This document shows, one piece after another, positions 49,602 to 58,585 of a stretch of DNA of 64,000 bases. The position numbers were made by a program, and so were the translations under genes. The stretch covers positions 372,001 through 436,000 of the forward strand of contig CAWIFL010000004.1 in NCBI GenBank assembly GCA_963835535.1, in the 5' to 3' direction. Below the pieces are notes generated by a model. That model was not told the DNA's origin, did not search any database, and worked only from the letters and a program-made list of their open reading frames with translations. The DNA is from Fen-1245 sp963835535 (GTDB lineage: Bacteria; Gemmatimonadota; Gemmatimonadetes; Gemmatimonadales; JACORV01). Every line of letters begins with the position of its first letter. The stretch's first letter is position 1.

Positions 49602-50945
49602 ATGTCCGACTCCGTGCTCATCGTGGACGACGACGCCGACCTCCTGCGGACGGTCGGCGACTACTTCGAGCGGCTCGGCTACGAGGTCTGGCGCGAGAAC
49701 ACGGGCGAGGCGGCGCTCGAGACGTACGCGCTCCATCGCCCCGAGGTCGTCATCCTCGACCTGAAGCTGCCGGACTACGACGGGATGCAGGTCCTCGAAC
49801 AGCTCCGGCGCCAAGACGCCGCCGTGCTCCTGATGACCGGGCACGGGGACATCGAGACGGCGGTGCGCGCGATGCAGCTCGGCGCGGAGAACTTCCTCGC
49901 CAAGCCGGTGGACATGCCGCTGCTGGCGGCCGCGGCGGCGCGGGCCTTCGACAAGGTCCGGCTCAAGCGCCACAACGCGCTCCTCGTCTCGCGGCAGGTG
50001 CCCGACGGCGACGACATCCTCGGCGTCTCGGGCGCGATGCGCGATCTGGCGCGGCAGGTCGTCCTGCTGGCGGAGTCGGAGCGCACCACGGTCCTGATCA
50101 CGGGCGAGTCGGGCACCGGCAAGGGTTGGGTCGCCCGGTTGATCCACCGCCTCTCGCCGCGGCGCGACGCCCCGTTCGTGGACGTGAACTGCGCGGGCCT
50201 CTCCGCCACCTTCCTCGACTCCGAGCTGTTCGGCCACGAGAAGGGCGCGTTCACCGACGCCAAGGAGCTGAAGCAGGGGCTCTTCGAGGTGGCGGACCGG
50301 GGCACGCTCTTCCTCGACGAGATCGCCGAGCTGGCGGCGGAGCTGCAGCCCAAGGTCCTCAAGGCGATCGAGGAGAAGACGTTCCGCCGGCTGGGCGGCA
50401 CGCGCGAGCTGAAGGTGGACGTGCGGCTCATCGCCGCGACCAACCACGACATCGGCGAGGCGGTGCGGAGCGGCCGGTTCCGCGAGGACCTCTACTACCG
50501 GCTCAACGTCATCCCCCTGCACCTGCCGCCGCTCCGGGAGCGGGCGAAGGAGGACCGCCTGGCCCTCCTCAAGCGCCTCTTCACGGACCTCCGCGTAGAG
50601 CTGCCCGACAGCCCCGGGGACATCTCCTCCGAGGCGCTCGAGCGCCTGCTCGTCTACTCGTGGCCCGGGAACATCCGCGAGATGCGGAACGTTCTCGAAC
50701 GGGCGCTGATCGTGGGGCGCAGGGCCGAGCGCCTGGGGCCGGAGCACCTGACGGCGGAATTCGGCCGGCGGGCTGGCGAGCCACTCTCGCCCGTCCAGAC
50801 GGTCTCGCTGGAGCAAGTGGAGCGCCGGCACATCTTGCGCACGCTGCGCCGGCACGGAGGTAACCGCACGCGCGCCGCCGAGGAGCTGGGCATCTCGCGC
50901 GCCACGCTGATCAACAAGATCAAGGCGTACGCCCTGGACGTCTGA
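49602..50945 (+). CDS. NtrC-family sigma-54-type response regulator
   Basis: 447 residues. Receiver (1-120) with phospho-Asp in 'VVILDLKLPDYDG'; AAA+ domain (about 150-380) with Walker A 'GESGTGKGWVARL', Walker B 'LFLDEIAEL', and arginine fingers ('FREDLYYRLNV'). The sigma-54 loop is 'KGAFTDAKE' rather than GAFTGA, a variant also seen in other activators. C-terminal Fis-type helix-turn-helix 'NRTRAAEELGISRATLINKIK'. It activates sigma-54 promoters on phosphorylation. No rpoN gene is in the window. The histidine kinase partner may be one of the kinases at 8.9 or 11.5 kb, but this is only a possibility. Confidence 0.93.
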   Translation: MSDSVLIVDDDADLLRTVGDYFERLGYEVWRENTGEAALETYALHRPEVVILDLKLPDYDGMQVLEQLRRQDAAVLLMTGHGDIETAVRAMQLGAENFLAKPVDMPLLAAAAARAFDKVRLKRHNALLVSRQVPDGDDILGVSGAMRDLARQVVLLAESERTTVLITGESGTGKGWVARLIHRLSPRRDAPFVDVNCAGLSATFLDSELFGHEKGAFTDAKELKQGLFEVADRGTLFLDEIAELAAELQPKVLKAIEEKTFRRLGGTRELKVDVRLIAATNHDIGEAVRSGRFREDLYYRLNVIPLHLPPLRERAKEDRLALLKRLFTDLRVELPDSPGDISSEALERLLVYSWPGNIREMRNVLERALIVGRRAERLGPEHLTAEFGRRAGEPLSPVQTVSLEQVERRHILRTLRRHGGNRTRAAEELGISRATLINKIKAYALDV

Positions 50946-50962
50946 CGGGAAGGGGAGGGGCC

Positions 50963-51163
50963 GTGGAAATCGACATGATGGTCTGCCGGTCGTGCGGGAA
51001 CGAGGAGCGGGCGTCCGAGGGCATGCCTTGTCAGGATTGCGGGACCTTCATCTGCCAGATCTGCGACATGCGCGGGATCACGCTCTGCAAGGCGTGCCGC
51101 GCCAAGCGCGGGATGGCGGAGCCGGCGAACCTGCCGCCGCCCGCGCCGAAGCGGAGCGTCTAG
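50963..51163 (+). CDS. Small four-CxxC zinc-ribbon-like protein
   Basis: 66 residues from GTG 50963 with a strong GGGGAGGGG upstream. Four CxxC pairs: 'CRSCG', 'CQDCG', 'CQIC' and 'CKAC', spaced 12, 8 and 10 apart, which could bind two zinc ions as a treble/RING-like fold. The C-terminus is Pro-rich. It lies 17 bases after the NtrC-type gene and is probably cotranscribed. I do not recognise a named family. A role as a small protein-binding or redox-sensing partner of the regulators is only suggested by position. Confidence 0.75.
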   Translation: MEIDMMVCRSCGNEERASEGMPCQDCGTFICQICDMRGITLCKACRAKRGMAEPANLPPPAPKRSV

Positions 51164-52191
51164 GCCGGCACCAGCACTTCCTGCTCGAGCGCGGCGAACA
51201 CCCTCGGATCGAGCTTCAGTCCCACCACACCCCGCAGGTTGGCGATCGCCGCGGAAGGCGCGAGCGCGGTGCCTGCCGCGCCGCCCGCGGACAGCTCGTC
51301 GTAGACGCTGGCGACGGCGACGATCCGCGCGCCCAGCGGGATCTCCTCGCCCCGCCGCCCTTCGGGCATCCCCTTCCCGTCGAAGCGCTCGTGCTGGTAG
51401 CGGACGATCTCCGCCACACCCTCGAGCAGGACCAGCGGCTCCAGCAGCTGCGCCGCGAGGTCGCTCTCGCCGCGGCTCGTGCCGATCTCCTGCCCCGCCG
51501 GCGCGGCCAGCGCGAGCGCGCGCTCGCCCAGCGCCAGCCGCCCGATGTCGTGCAGATGGCCCGCGATGCGAACGGCTTCCACGTCGTCGCCGTGGAGGCC
51601 GAGGTGCACGGCGAGGCGGGCGCTGAGGTCGGCGACCCGCTGGGAGTGGCCGAGCAGGAGCGGGTCCTTCGCCTCGAGCGCGTCCACCAGCGCCCCGAGC
51701 ACGCTGACCGAGAGCCGCGCCATCCGGCGGGTCTGCTCCTCCAGCTCGGCGGTGCGCGCCGCGACCTCGCGCGTCAGCCACTGCTCCAGCTCGCGCCGGT
51801 CGATCTCCAGCTCGCGCCGGCGCAGCGCCTGCTGCAGCGCGTGCTGCAGCTCCTCGAGGTCCACCGGCTTGATGAGGTAGTCGGCGGCGCCCAGCTTGAG
51901 GCACGAGATCGCGGCCGCGGGTTCCTCGACGCCGGTGAGCATGATGATCGCGAGGTCGGGATCGGCGGCCAGCGCCCTGGGCAGCAGCTCGGTGCCGGTC
52001 ATCACCGGCATCCGGATGTCGCACAGCATCGCGGCGAAGCGGCGCGCCTCCATCCGCTGCAGCGCTTCCTCGCCGTTCTTCGCCTGCTCCACCTCGTACC
52101 CGCGCCGCTGGAGGAACACCGCGAGTACCGAGCGGACCGCGGGCTCGTCATCGACGAGGAGGACGGACGTCTGGGGCGCCGGAGAGGTCAC
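51160..52191 (-). CDS. Receiver-HD-GYP-like response regulator (GMP variant)
   Basis: 343 residues from GTG 52191. Receiver (about 8-125) with Asp in 'MLCDIRMPVMTG' and Lys in 'LIKPVD'; a coiled-coil linker ('EVAARTAELEEQTRRMARL'); HD domain with 'LEAKDPLLLGHSQRVADLS', 'HLHDIGRLAL' and 'QHERFDGKGMPEG'. The HD residues are intact but the GYP motif reads GMP and HDxGK reads HDIGR. It may bind or cut cyclic-di-GMP, or act only as a phospho-dependent adaptor. The 3' end overlaps the zinc-ribbon gene stop by four bases (convergent). Confidence 0.85.
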   Translation of the reverse strand: MTSPAPQTSVLLVDDEPAVRSVLAVFLQRRGYEVEQAKNGEEALQRMEARRFAAMLCDIRMPVMTGTELLPRALAADPDLAIIMLTGVEEPAAAISCLKLGAADYLIKPVDLEELQHALQQALRRRELEIDRRELEQWLTREVAARTAELEEQTRRMARLSVSVLGALVDALEAKDPLLLGHSQRVADLSARLAVHLGLHGDDVEAVRIAGHLHDIGRLALGERALALAAPAGQEIGTSRGESDLAAQLLEPLVLLEGVAEIVRYQHERFDGKGMPEGRRGEEIPLGARIVAVASVYDELSAGGAAGTALAPSAAIANLRGVVGLKLDPRVFAALEQEVLVPA

Positions 52192-52279
52192 CCGGCGAAG
52201 CTACGGCGCGTCCGGGGGCGCGGCAAGCGTTCCGCCGCTTTACACGCGCGGCGCCGGCCGCTAGCCTTGGCTCGCGACC

Positions 52280-53239
52280 ATGCCTCCATCCATCACCGAC
52301 GTTCCCGGGATCCTGGTCGGGCACGCGACGGACGCGGCCGGCGCGACCGGGTGCACGGTCGTGCTCGGACCGTCCGCCGACGGGATGCCGTGCACCGTCT
52401 TCGTGCGCGGGCGCGCGACCGGCTCGCGCGAGCTGGACGCCTGCCGGCCCGAGTCGCTGGCCGGCCGCGTGGACGCGATCGTCCTGACGGGCGGCAGCGC
52501 CTACGGGCTCGCCGCCGCGGACGGCGTGATGCGGTGGCTGGAGCGGCGGGGCCGCGGCTTCAGCCTCGGCGCAGGCGTCGTGCCCATCGTGCCCGCCGCG
52601 GTGGTCTTCGACCTGATGCCGCTGGGCCGGTTCGACGCGCGGCCCACGCCGGAGATGGGCGCGGCCGCGTGCGACGCCGCCGGGACGCCGGTGGCCGAGG
52701 GCTCCGTCGGCGCGGGCACCGGGACGACCGTGGGCAAGGCGTTCGGCCTGGAGCAGGCGATGAAGGGCGGCGTCGGGAGCTGGTCCGAGCGCGCCGGCGA
52801 GGTGGTGGTGGGCGCGATCGCGGTGGTCAACGCGTTCGGCGACGTGCTGGACGCCGCGGGGAAGGTGCTCGCGGGCGCGCGCCGGGGCGACGGGTCGTTC
52901 GCGGGCTCCGCGGCATTCCTGGCCGGCGGCGGCACGCCCGGCGGCTCACTCTCCGCGGCGCATCACACGGCGCTGGTCGTCGTCGCGACCAACGTCGCCC
53001 TGGACCGCCTGGCGTTGGCGGGCGTCGCGCGCGCCGGCGCGGACGCGATGGCGCGGCGCATCGTGCCCTCGGGCACGGCGGTGGACGGCGACGTCGTGTT
53101 CGCCTGCTCGGCGGGCAAGGTCTCGGCCGGCGCGATGCAGGTCGAGCAGATGGCCAGAGTGGCGACCGAGATGGCGATCGAGCGGGGGGTCAGGATGGCG
53201 AGAGGCCGCGAGGGGATGCCGGGGCTAGCGGATGCGTGA
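52280..53239 (+). CDS. DmpA/P1-type (S58) aminopeptidase
   Basis: 319 residues. The family features are 'GHATDAAGATGCTVVLGP' near the start, 'VLTGGSAYGLAAADGV', the glycine-rich 'SVGAGTGTTVGK', and the 'HHTALVVVATNVALD' region where autoprocessing and the nucleophile (Thr230) are expected, followed by 'GDVVFACSAGKV'. This group of Ntn-like hydrolases self-cleaves and then removes N-terminal D- or L-residues (or beta-amino residues). The short N-terminus and no signal peptide suggest cytoplasm. It is divergent from the receiver-HD gene with 88 bases between. Confidence 0.86.
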   Translation: MPPSITDVPGILVGHATDAAGATGCTVVLGPSADGMPCTVFVRGRATGSRELDACRPESLAGRVDAIVLTGGSAYGLAAADGVMRWLERRGRGFSLGAGVVPIVPAAVVFDLMPLGRFDARPTPEMGAAACDAAGTPVAEGSVGAGTGTTVGKAFGLEQAMKGGVGSWSERAGEVVVGAIAVVNAFGDVLDAAGKVLAGARRGDGSFAGSAAFLAGGGTPGGSLSAAHHTALVVVATNVALDRLALAGVARAGADAMARRIVPSGTAVDGDVVFACSAGKVSAGAMQVEQMARVATEMAIERGVRMARGREGMPGLADA

Positions 53240-53278
53240 GAAGGTGAGGAGTGAGAAGGCGAACTTCGCCGTCTCACG

Positions 53279-54763
53279 TCATCTCGAGAATTCCGCCAGT
53301 TTCGCCCCGATCTCGTCCTGGATCCTCCTCGCCCGCTGGATCCTCCAGGCGTCGTTCACGATGATCGAGAAGGCCAGCTCCTCGCCGTCCGCCGCCGAGA
53401 CGTAGCCCGCCAGCGCCGACGCGTTCTTCAGCGTCCCCGTCTTCGCCCGCAGGCGCCCTTCGGCCGGCGTGTCCTCCATCCGTCCATCCAGCCCGTCCCC
53501 CACCTCGGGGAGGGAGCGCCAGAACACCTCGGCCTCCGGCGCGCGCCGCTCGTAGGCGAGCAGCTGGACCAGCGAGCGCGGCGTGGCCTGGTCGAGGATC
53601 GAGAGGCCGGAGCCGTCGCTCACGGTGAAGGCGGTCGGCGCGATGCCGACCGTGTCGCGGAGGAACTGCCCCACCGCCCGCGCGCCGCTCGCGAACGTCC
53701 CCGCGCCGCTCACGCTCCGCCCGATGGACCGGAACACCAGCTCGGCGGAGAGGTTGTGGCTCCGGTGGTTGATCATCTCCACCAGGTCGCCGAGGCTCTC
53801 GGAGCGCCGCACCGCGATCGCCCCCGCGAGCGGCGCGTCGCTCCCGCCCCGGGCCCACGCCAGCAGCTGGCGGCCGCGGCCCGGCGCGTCGTCGGTCGCG
53901 CTGCGCGTCGAGCCGGACACCGTGACGCCGCGTGCCGCGAGGAGCGACCGGAGCAGCCCCGCGGCGAACAGCGCGGGCTCCTGCACGACGGCCCAGGTCC
54001 TCCACTCCCGCCGCGAGGGCGAGATCGAGCCGCTCAGGACGATGGCCCGGCCCGTGGAGCCGCGCCGCAGGTTGATCCGGGTGCGGCGCGACCGGCCCGT
54101 GACCACGGTGCTCGAGACGACGAAGTAGTCGTTGGGCGGATCCATCGTCACGACCGCCGGATCGCCGCGGTGTTCCCCCGGCTCCACGGTGATCTCGACC
54201 AGGTTCCCGGCGGCGCCCAGCGCGGAGGGCGGCGCGGCGAACCACTGGTCGAGGTTCTCGGGCGACCATCCCGGTCCCGCCAGCTCCGCGCCGAGGAACG
54301 ACGCGTTGCCCACCAGGTCGCCGCGCACCCGTCTGATCCCCAGGCGCACCACGCTGTCGGCGAACGGCGCGAGGGCCGCGGTGTCGAGGCCGAAGGTGGG
54401 GTCGCCGGTGCCGTAGAGCACCAGGTCGCCGTACAGCGTGCTGTCCCGCACCGGCCCGCCGGCGAACAGCACGGTGAGGAACTGGAAGCCCGGTCCGAGG
54501 TAGTGCAGCGCCGCCGCGGTCGTGAAGAGCTTGGCGTTGGAGGCGGGGACGAAGCGGCGGTCGGCGCGGTACGACAGCAGCGTGTCGCCGCGGGTGAGGC
54601 TCACCACCAGCGCGCCCCAGGTCGCGTAGCGCCACGCGCGGCCCTGGAAGAGCGGCGCCAGCGCGTGCGCGAGCGGCCCCTCCGGGCGGTCCTGCGCGCG
54701 CAGCGTCCCGGCGGCCGCGGCGGCGACCAGGAGGGCGGCGGTGACGGCGCGTCGCACGCTCAC
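53279..54763 (-). CDS. D-alanyl-D-alanine carboxypeptidase/endopeptidase, PBP4 type (paralogue 2)
   Basis: 494 residues with a signal peptide (about 1-23, ending 'TLRAQD'). Catalytic set: 'PASNAKLFT' (SxxK), 'HRSHNLSAEL' (SxN) and 'LRAKTGTLKNASALAGY' (KTG). It is the canonical form, whereas the paralogue at 39.5 kb has SDVK. It begins with GTG 54763 overlapping the (frame-corrected) stop of the penicillin acylase-like gene (GTGA), so the two are translationally coupled. It acts in the periplasm on peptidoglycan stem peptides and may bind beta-lactams. Confidence 0.9.
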   Translation of the reverse strand: MSVRRAVTAALLVAAAAAGTLRAQDRPEGPLAHALAPLFQGRAWRYATWGALVVSLTRGDTLLSYRADRRFVPASNAKLFTTAAALHYLGPGFQFLTVLFAGGPVRDSTLYGDLVLYGTGDPTFGLDTAALAPFADSVVRLGIRRVRGDLVGNASFLGAELAGPGWSPENLDQWFAAPPSALGAAGNLVEITVEPGEHRGDPAVVTMDPPNDYFVVSSTVVTGRSRRTRINLRRGSTGRAIVLSGSISPSRREWRTWAVVQEPALFAAGLLRSLLAARGVTVSGSTRSATDDAPGRGRQLLAWARGGSDAPLAGAIAVRRSESLGDLVEMINHRSHNLSAELVFRSIGRSVSGAGTFASGARAVGQFLRDTVGIAPTAFTVSDGSGLSILDQATPRSLVQLLAYERRAPEAEVFWRSLPEVGDGLDGRMEDTPAEGRLRAKTGTLKNASALAGYVSAADGEELAFSIIVNDAWRIQRARRIQDEIGAKLAEFSR

Positions 54764-56942
54764 GATCCCGGGTGGTACTCCCGCTCGACGTGGCCCTGGA
54801 GCTGCGATGGATAGAAGTACACCGGCCTCAGCTCGCCCGTCGTATAGCGCCGCGCCTGGTCGTCGAAGTGCTTCGACGCGGATCGCCGCTCTCGCCCCCC
54901 GCCGTCACCGCCATCGCGCGCACACTGTCGCCGAACTCCACCACCGCCACGAAGCTGTTCCCGCTGCTCCCGTACCACTTCTTCGTGTTCGGGTAGGGCC
55001 GCGCGCCGAAGGAGGCGAGCGAGCCCCAGCGCGAGGAGGCAAAGCCCACCGGGATGCTGGGCTTCGCGTCGTCGAACTGCGGCTCGATCGAGTCGTTGAT
55101 GCGCTGGAACCGGTTGATCGCGCCCCACGCCGTCCGCCAGGTGCCGTAATCGGCCGTGAGACTGTCCGTCGCGGCCGCGAGCGCCGCGAGGAGCTGCGCG
55201 GGCGTCGCGCGCTCGACCACGTACGTCTCCGGCGAGAGGCCGGCTTGGCGCGCGTCGCGGAACACGTCGTGCTCGACCTCCGTCCCCCAGAAGACCGCGA
55301 GCGACGTCGCGACCGAGCTGGTGTCCCACCGGAAGTCCCACTTCTTCAGCTCGGCGGTCTGGTTCCGGAGACGCGCGCGGAGTGGATCGCGGCGCTCGAG
55401 GCCGTCGTAGGCGCGGAGCAGGCGCGGCACCATGCGCGCGAACGACGGCAGCCAGCTGTCGAACGCGGCGCGGGTGAGCGACTCCATCGTGAAGTCGTGC
55501 CGGCCCGGCAGGACCCTGAGCGCGTGGAAGCCGCGTGGCGACTCCTCCGTGCCTGTCTCAACCCACCGCGGGAAGTAAGCGCGCCTGGGGCTCGACGGCC
55601 CGGCGGCCGACCAGGGCCAGTTGTTCGAGTTGTAGAGCCATCCGCTCGCCGGATTCAGCAGGTGCGGCGTTTCGTCCACCGACAGGAGGCCGCGGTAGTC
55701 CGTGGCCGGGTCGCTTCCGTCCACCGGCTTCGTCCAGTCGAACGCCGTGTCGCGTCGCGGGAGCCAGTTCGCGTGGAAGTACGCGATGTTCCCCTCGGCA
55801 TCCGCGAAGATCGTGTTGTTGGACGAGTTGGTGTGCAGCTCCATCGTCTGGCGGAACTCGGCGTAGTCCTTCGCCTTGGTCCGCGTGTACGACTGGATCA
55901 GCGCGTGGACCGGGTCCTGCATCAGGCTGACGCTCATCCACTTGTCGCCGACGCTCCGCACGATCGGTCCGTGGCGGGTGGACCAGACGCTGAAGGTCCG
56001 CGCCGCCATCCCCGAGTCGGTGCGCCAGCGGATGACGACCGCGCGGCTCGTCATCGGCAGCAGGCTGTCGCCGTGGCGGTAGAGCCAGCGGTCGCCCTGC
56101 TTCGCCACCGTCTCCAGGAACTCGTCGCTGAAGTCCGCGCCGGTCGAAGTGTGCATCCAGCCGGCGGTGGCGTTGAACCCCTGGTAGACGAAGAACTGCC
56201 CCCAGGTCACCGCGCCGTAGGCGTCGAGCCCCGAGTCGCTCGACATCTGCAGCTCGGAGCGGAAGTAGAACGAGGTGTGCGGGTTGATCCAGAGCAGCGC
56301 GTGGTGGTCCTTCGCGTTCTTGGGCGCGATGGCGATGCCGTTGGAGCCCGCGGGCTCGGTGTAGACGTCGTCGCCGTCGCCGCTCGGCGGCGGAGCGGCC
56401 GCCGGCCCGTGGCCGCCGTAGAACGCCTCGAGCCCGCGCGGGTCCACGCGCTCGACGTCCCAGCCGATGCTCCCTTCGCTGAAGGCCAGCGCCATCCAGG
56501 CCTCGAAGCGACGGATGACCTTCGGGGTCACCTGCGGGTGCGTGTAGAGGTAGTAGTTGAGACCGTCGGCGGACGCGTCCATCAGCGCCTTGAGCCACGC
56601 CGGGCTCTCCGCGTACATCGCCCTGAGGCTGTCGTCGTCCTCGAGCAGCCGGATCCTGAGGTCGCGCCAGATCGCCCCTTCGCCCAGCGTCTCCGCCGTC
56701 CGCCCCAGCGCGTTGAGGTAGTTCATCTCCACGCGGTTGAAGTCGTCCTCGGCCTGCGCGTACTCCATTCCGAACACGGCGTCGGCGTCGGAGCGCCCGT
56801 GCACGTGCGCGATGCCCCAGTCGTCGCGGGTGATCGTGACGTCGCGGGCCTCCTCGACCCACCGCGCCACGTCGCTGCGGGACGCGCCGGCGCGCGAGCA
56901 GGCGGCACAGGCCACCACGAACATCAAGGCGAGTCGCTTCAT
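54760..56942 (-). CDS. Penicillin acylase-family lipoprotein (frame break near the 3' end)
   Basis: About 725 residues when corrected; as given the frame stops at 54828 after 704 codons. The lipobox is 'FVVAC' (Cys12). The Ntn-hydrolase fold is indicated by 'DDWGIAHVHGRSDADAVFGMEYAQAEDDF' and the nucleophile Ser200 of the processed beta chain in 'EPAGSNGIAI', with 'DHHALLWINPH' following. The last residues of the family ('SKHFDDQARRY', 'GELRPVYFYPSQLQ') are found one base out of frame from about 54885, ending at 54760 in the exact overlap position with the next gene. Substrates of the family include penicillins, N-acyl-homoserine lactones and cyclic peptides. Confidence 0.85.
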
Positions 56943-56956
56943 GCACCCCTCATCGG

Positions 56957-57874
56957 ATGTCCCAAGATATCCGGGGATTGCGCATTCCGCGCGGGGTCGG
57001 CTCTGTTCGTCGCGTGGCGATCTTGTTCGTGCTCGTGGTGCTCGTGGTGCTCGCGGTGCTGTACCAGGTCGCGGTCGTGCTGGCGGTGAAGGCGGGTTGG
57101 CGAAACCCCCGCGTGCCGCACCGCCGCGATCCCTCGACTCTGGACCTGGCGTTCGAGACCGTCCGCCTTCCCACCGCGGGCGGGAAGACGCTCCACGGCT
57201 GGTGGATCCCGTCGGGCAAGGCCGGCTCGCCCTGCCTGGTCCTCGTGCACGGCTGGGGCCGCAACGTCGAGCGGATGCTCCCGTGGATCGCGATGCTGCA
57301 CCCGGAGGGCTTCGATCTGCTCACTTTCGACGCGCGCCACCACGGCTCGTCCGACGAGGACGGGTACGGCACGATGCTCAAGTTCTCGGAGGACGTCCGT
57401 TCGGCGGTGGACTACGCGGTGCGCGTGCGCGGGGCGCCGCGGGAGGTCGGCGTGCTGGGGCTCTCGGTCGGCGGCTCGGCGGCGATCCACGCGGCCTCCT
57501 GTGAGCCCAGGATCGCGGCGGTCGCGACCGTGGGCGCGTTCGCCGATCCCTCGGATCCCCGCGCGACGATCGGGCGGCACTGGTGGGTCCTCGCGCCCGG
57601 CCTGCCGCTGGCGTTCCGGCTCGTGGAGCGGCGCATCGGCTTCCGCTTCCGCGACGTCGCACCCGAGAAGGTGATCGGGAACGCGCGCGCCCGCTTCCTG
57701 CTCATCCACGGCACGGACGACGTCGTCGTGCCGGTGTCGAACGCCCGGCGCCTCGCCGCCGCGGGCGGCAGTGCCGTCGAGACCTGGATCCTCCCCGGAC
57801 GCGGCCACTCGGACCCGCATCGCGAGAGCGGGATGGCCGCCAGGCTCGCCGCCTTCTTCAGGAGGCCGTCATGA
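56957..57874 (+). CDS. Membrane-anchored alpha/beta hydrolase
   Basis: 305 residues. One N-terminal membrane helix ('VAILFVLVVLVVLAVLYQVAV'), then an alpha/beta-hydrolase fold with 'LVLVHGWGRNVERM' (oxyanion HG), nucleophile Ser170 in 'LGLSVGGSAA', the Asp in 'HGTDDVVVP' and the His in 'GRGHSDPH'. This set matches BAAT/Abhydrolase-6-like esterases or lipases; substrate unknown. It is divergent from the penicillin acylase gene with only 14 bases between, and its stop overlaps the start of the next gene by four bases (ATGA). Confidence 0.88.
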   Translation: MSQDIRGLRIPRGVGSVRRVAILFVLVVLVVLAVLYQVAVVLAVKAGWRNPRVPHRRDPSTLDLAFETVRLPTAGGKTLHGWWIPSGKAGSPCLVLVHGWGRNVERMLPWIAMLHPEGFDLLTFDARHHGSSDEDGYGTMLKFSEDVRSAVDYAVRVRGAPREVGVLGLSVGGSAAIHAASCEPRIAAVATVGAFADPSDPRATIGRHWWVLAPGLPLAFRLVERRIGFRFRDVAPEKVIGNARARFLLIHGTDDVVVPVSNARRLAAAGGSAVETWILPGRGHSDPHRESGMAARLAAFFRRPS

Positions 57875-58584
57875 TGCACCGAATCGCTGCCGCAACCTTT
57901 TTTGTCGCCCTTGCGCCCGTCGCCCTCGCCGCGCAGGACCTGACGTCCATCTGCGAGAAGGTCCAGCACCCGCGGGTCGGCGCCTGGTCCGAGTTCAAGA
58001 TGATCGGCGGGCGGAACGACGGAGCCACGATGCGGATGTCCGTCGTGGGGACCGAGCGTCGGGAGGGGGCCGCCTACCTCTGGCTCGAGATCGTGATGCG
58101 TGGGTTCGGCGCCGGCCGCGGCGCGGCCGCGAGCGGGCCGCGACTCATGATCAGCAAGATGCTGGTCCCGGGTTTTGGTTCCTTGATGGGCCGGCCCGCC
58201 GTGACCATCGTGAAGATCGACGACGTGCCGGCGATGGAGATGCCGCAGGGCGGGCAGGGACCGGGCTCCCCCCGGCCCACGGGGCTGGAGAACTGCCGCA
58301 ACGCCAGGGTCGTCGGCTGGGAGTCGGTGACGGTGCCGGCGGGCACGTTCCGGGCGCTGCACATCGTCGGCGCCTCCGGGCACTCGGACTCCTGGGTGGA
58401 TCCGAATCTGCCGTTCGCCCTGGTCAAGGAGAACGCGAACGACGAGGAGCACACCCAGACCGTGCTGGTCGGCCACGGGACGGGCGCGCGGTCACGCATC
58501 ACCGAGCGCCCGCGTCCCTTCGACCCGCAGCTCTTCATGCGGGCGGTGACCGGCGCGCGGGGCAGGGGCGCGCCGCCGAACTAG
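57871..58584 (+). CDS. Secreted protein of unknown function
   Basis: 237 residues from ATG 57871 with GGAGG 6 bases before; it overlaps the alpha/beta-hydrolase stop. A signal peptide is present (ending 'LAAQD'). The mature part begins 'LTSICEKVQHPRVGAWSEFKM' and contains 'VGWESVTVPAGTFRALHIVG', and ends in a basic, Gly/Pro-rich tail. The middle resembles DUF3108-like beta-barrel/lipocalin-type periplasmic proteins, but the match is too weak to name. Coupling to the hydrolase suggests it acts with it in the periplasm. Confidence 0.72.
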   Translation: MMHRIAAATFFVALAPVALAAQDLTSICEKVQHPRVGAWSEFKMIGGRNDGATMRMSVVGTERREGAAYLWLEIVMRGFGAGRGAAASGPRLMISKMLVPGFGSLMGRPAVTIVKIDDVPAMEMPQGGQGPGSPRPTGLENCRNARVVGWESVTVPAGTFRALHIVGASGHSDSWVDPNLPFALVKENANDEEHTQTVLVGHGTGARSRITERPRPFDPQLFMRAVTGARGRGAPPN

Positions 58585-58585
58585 C

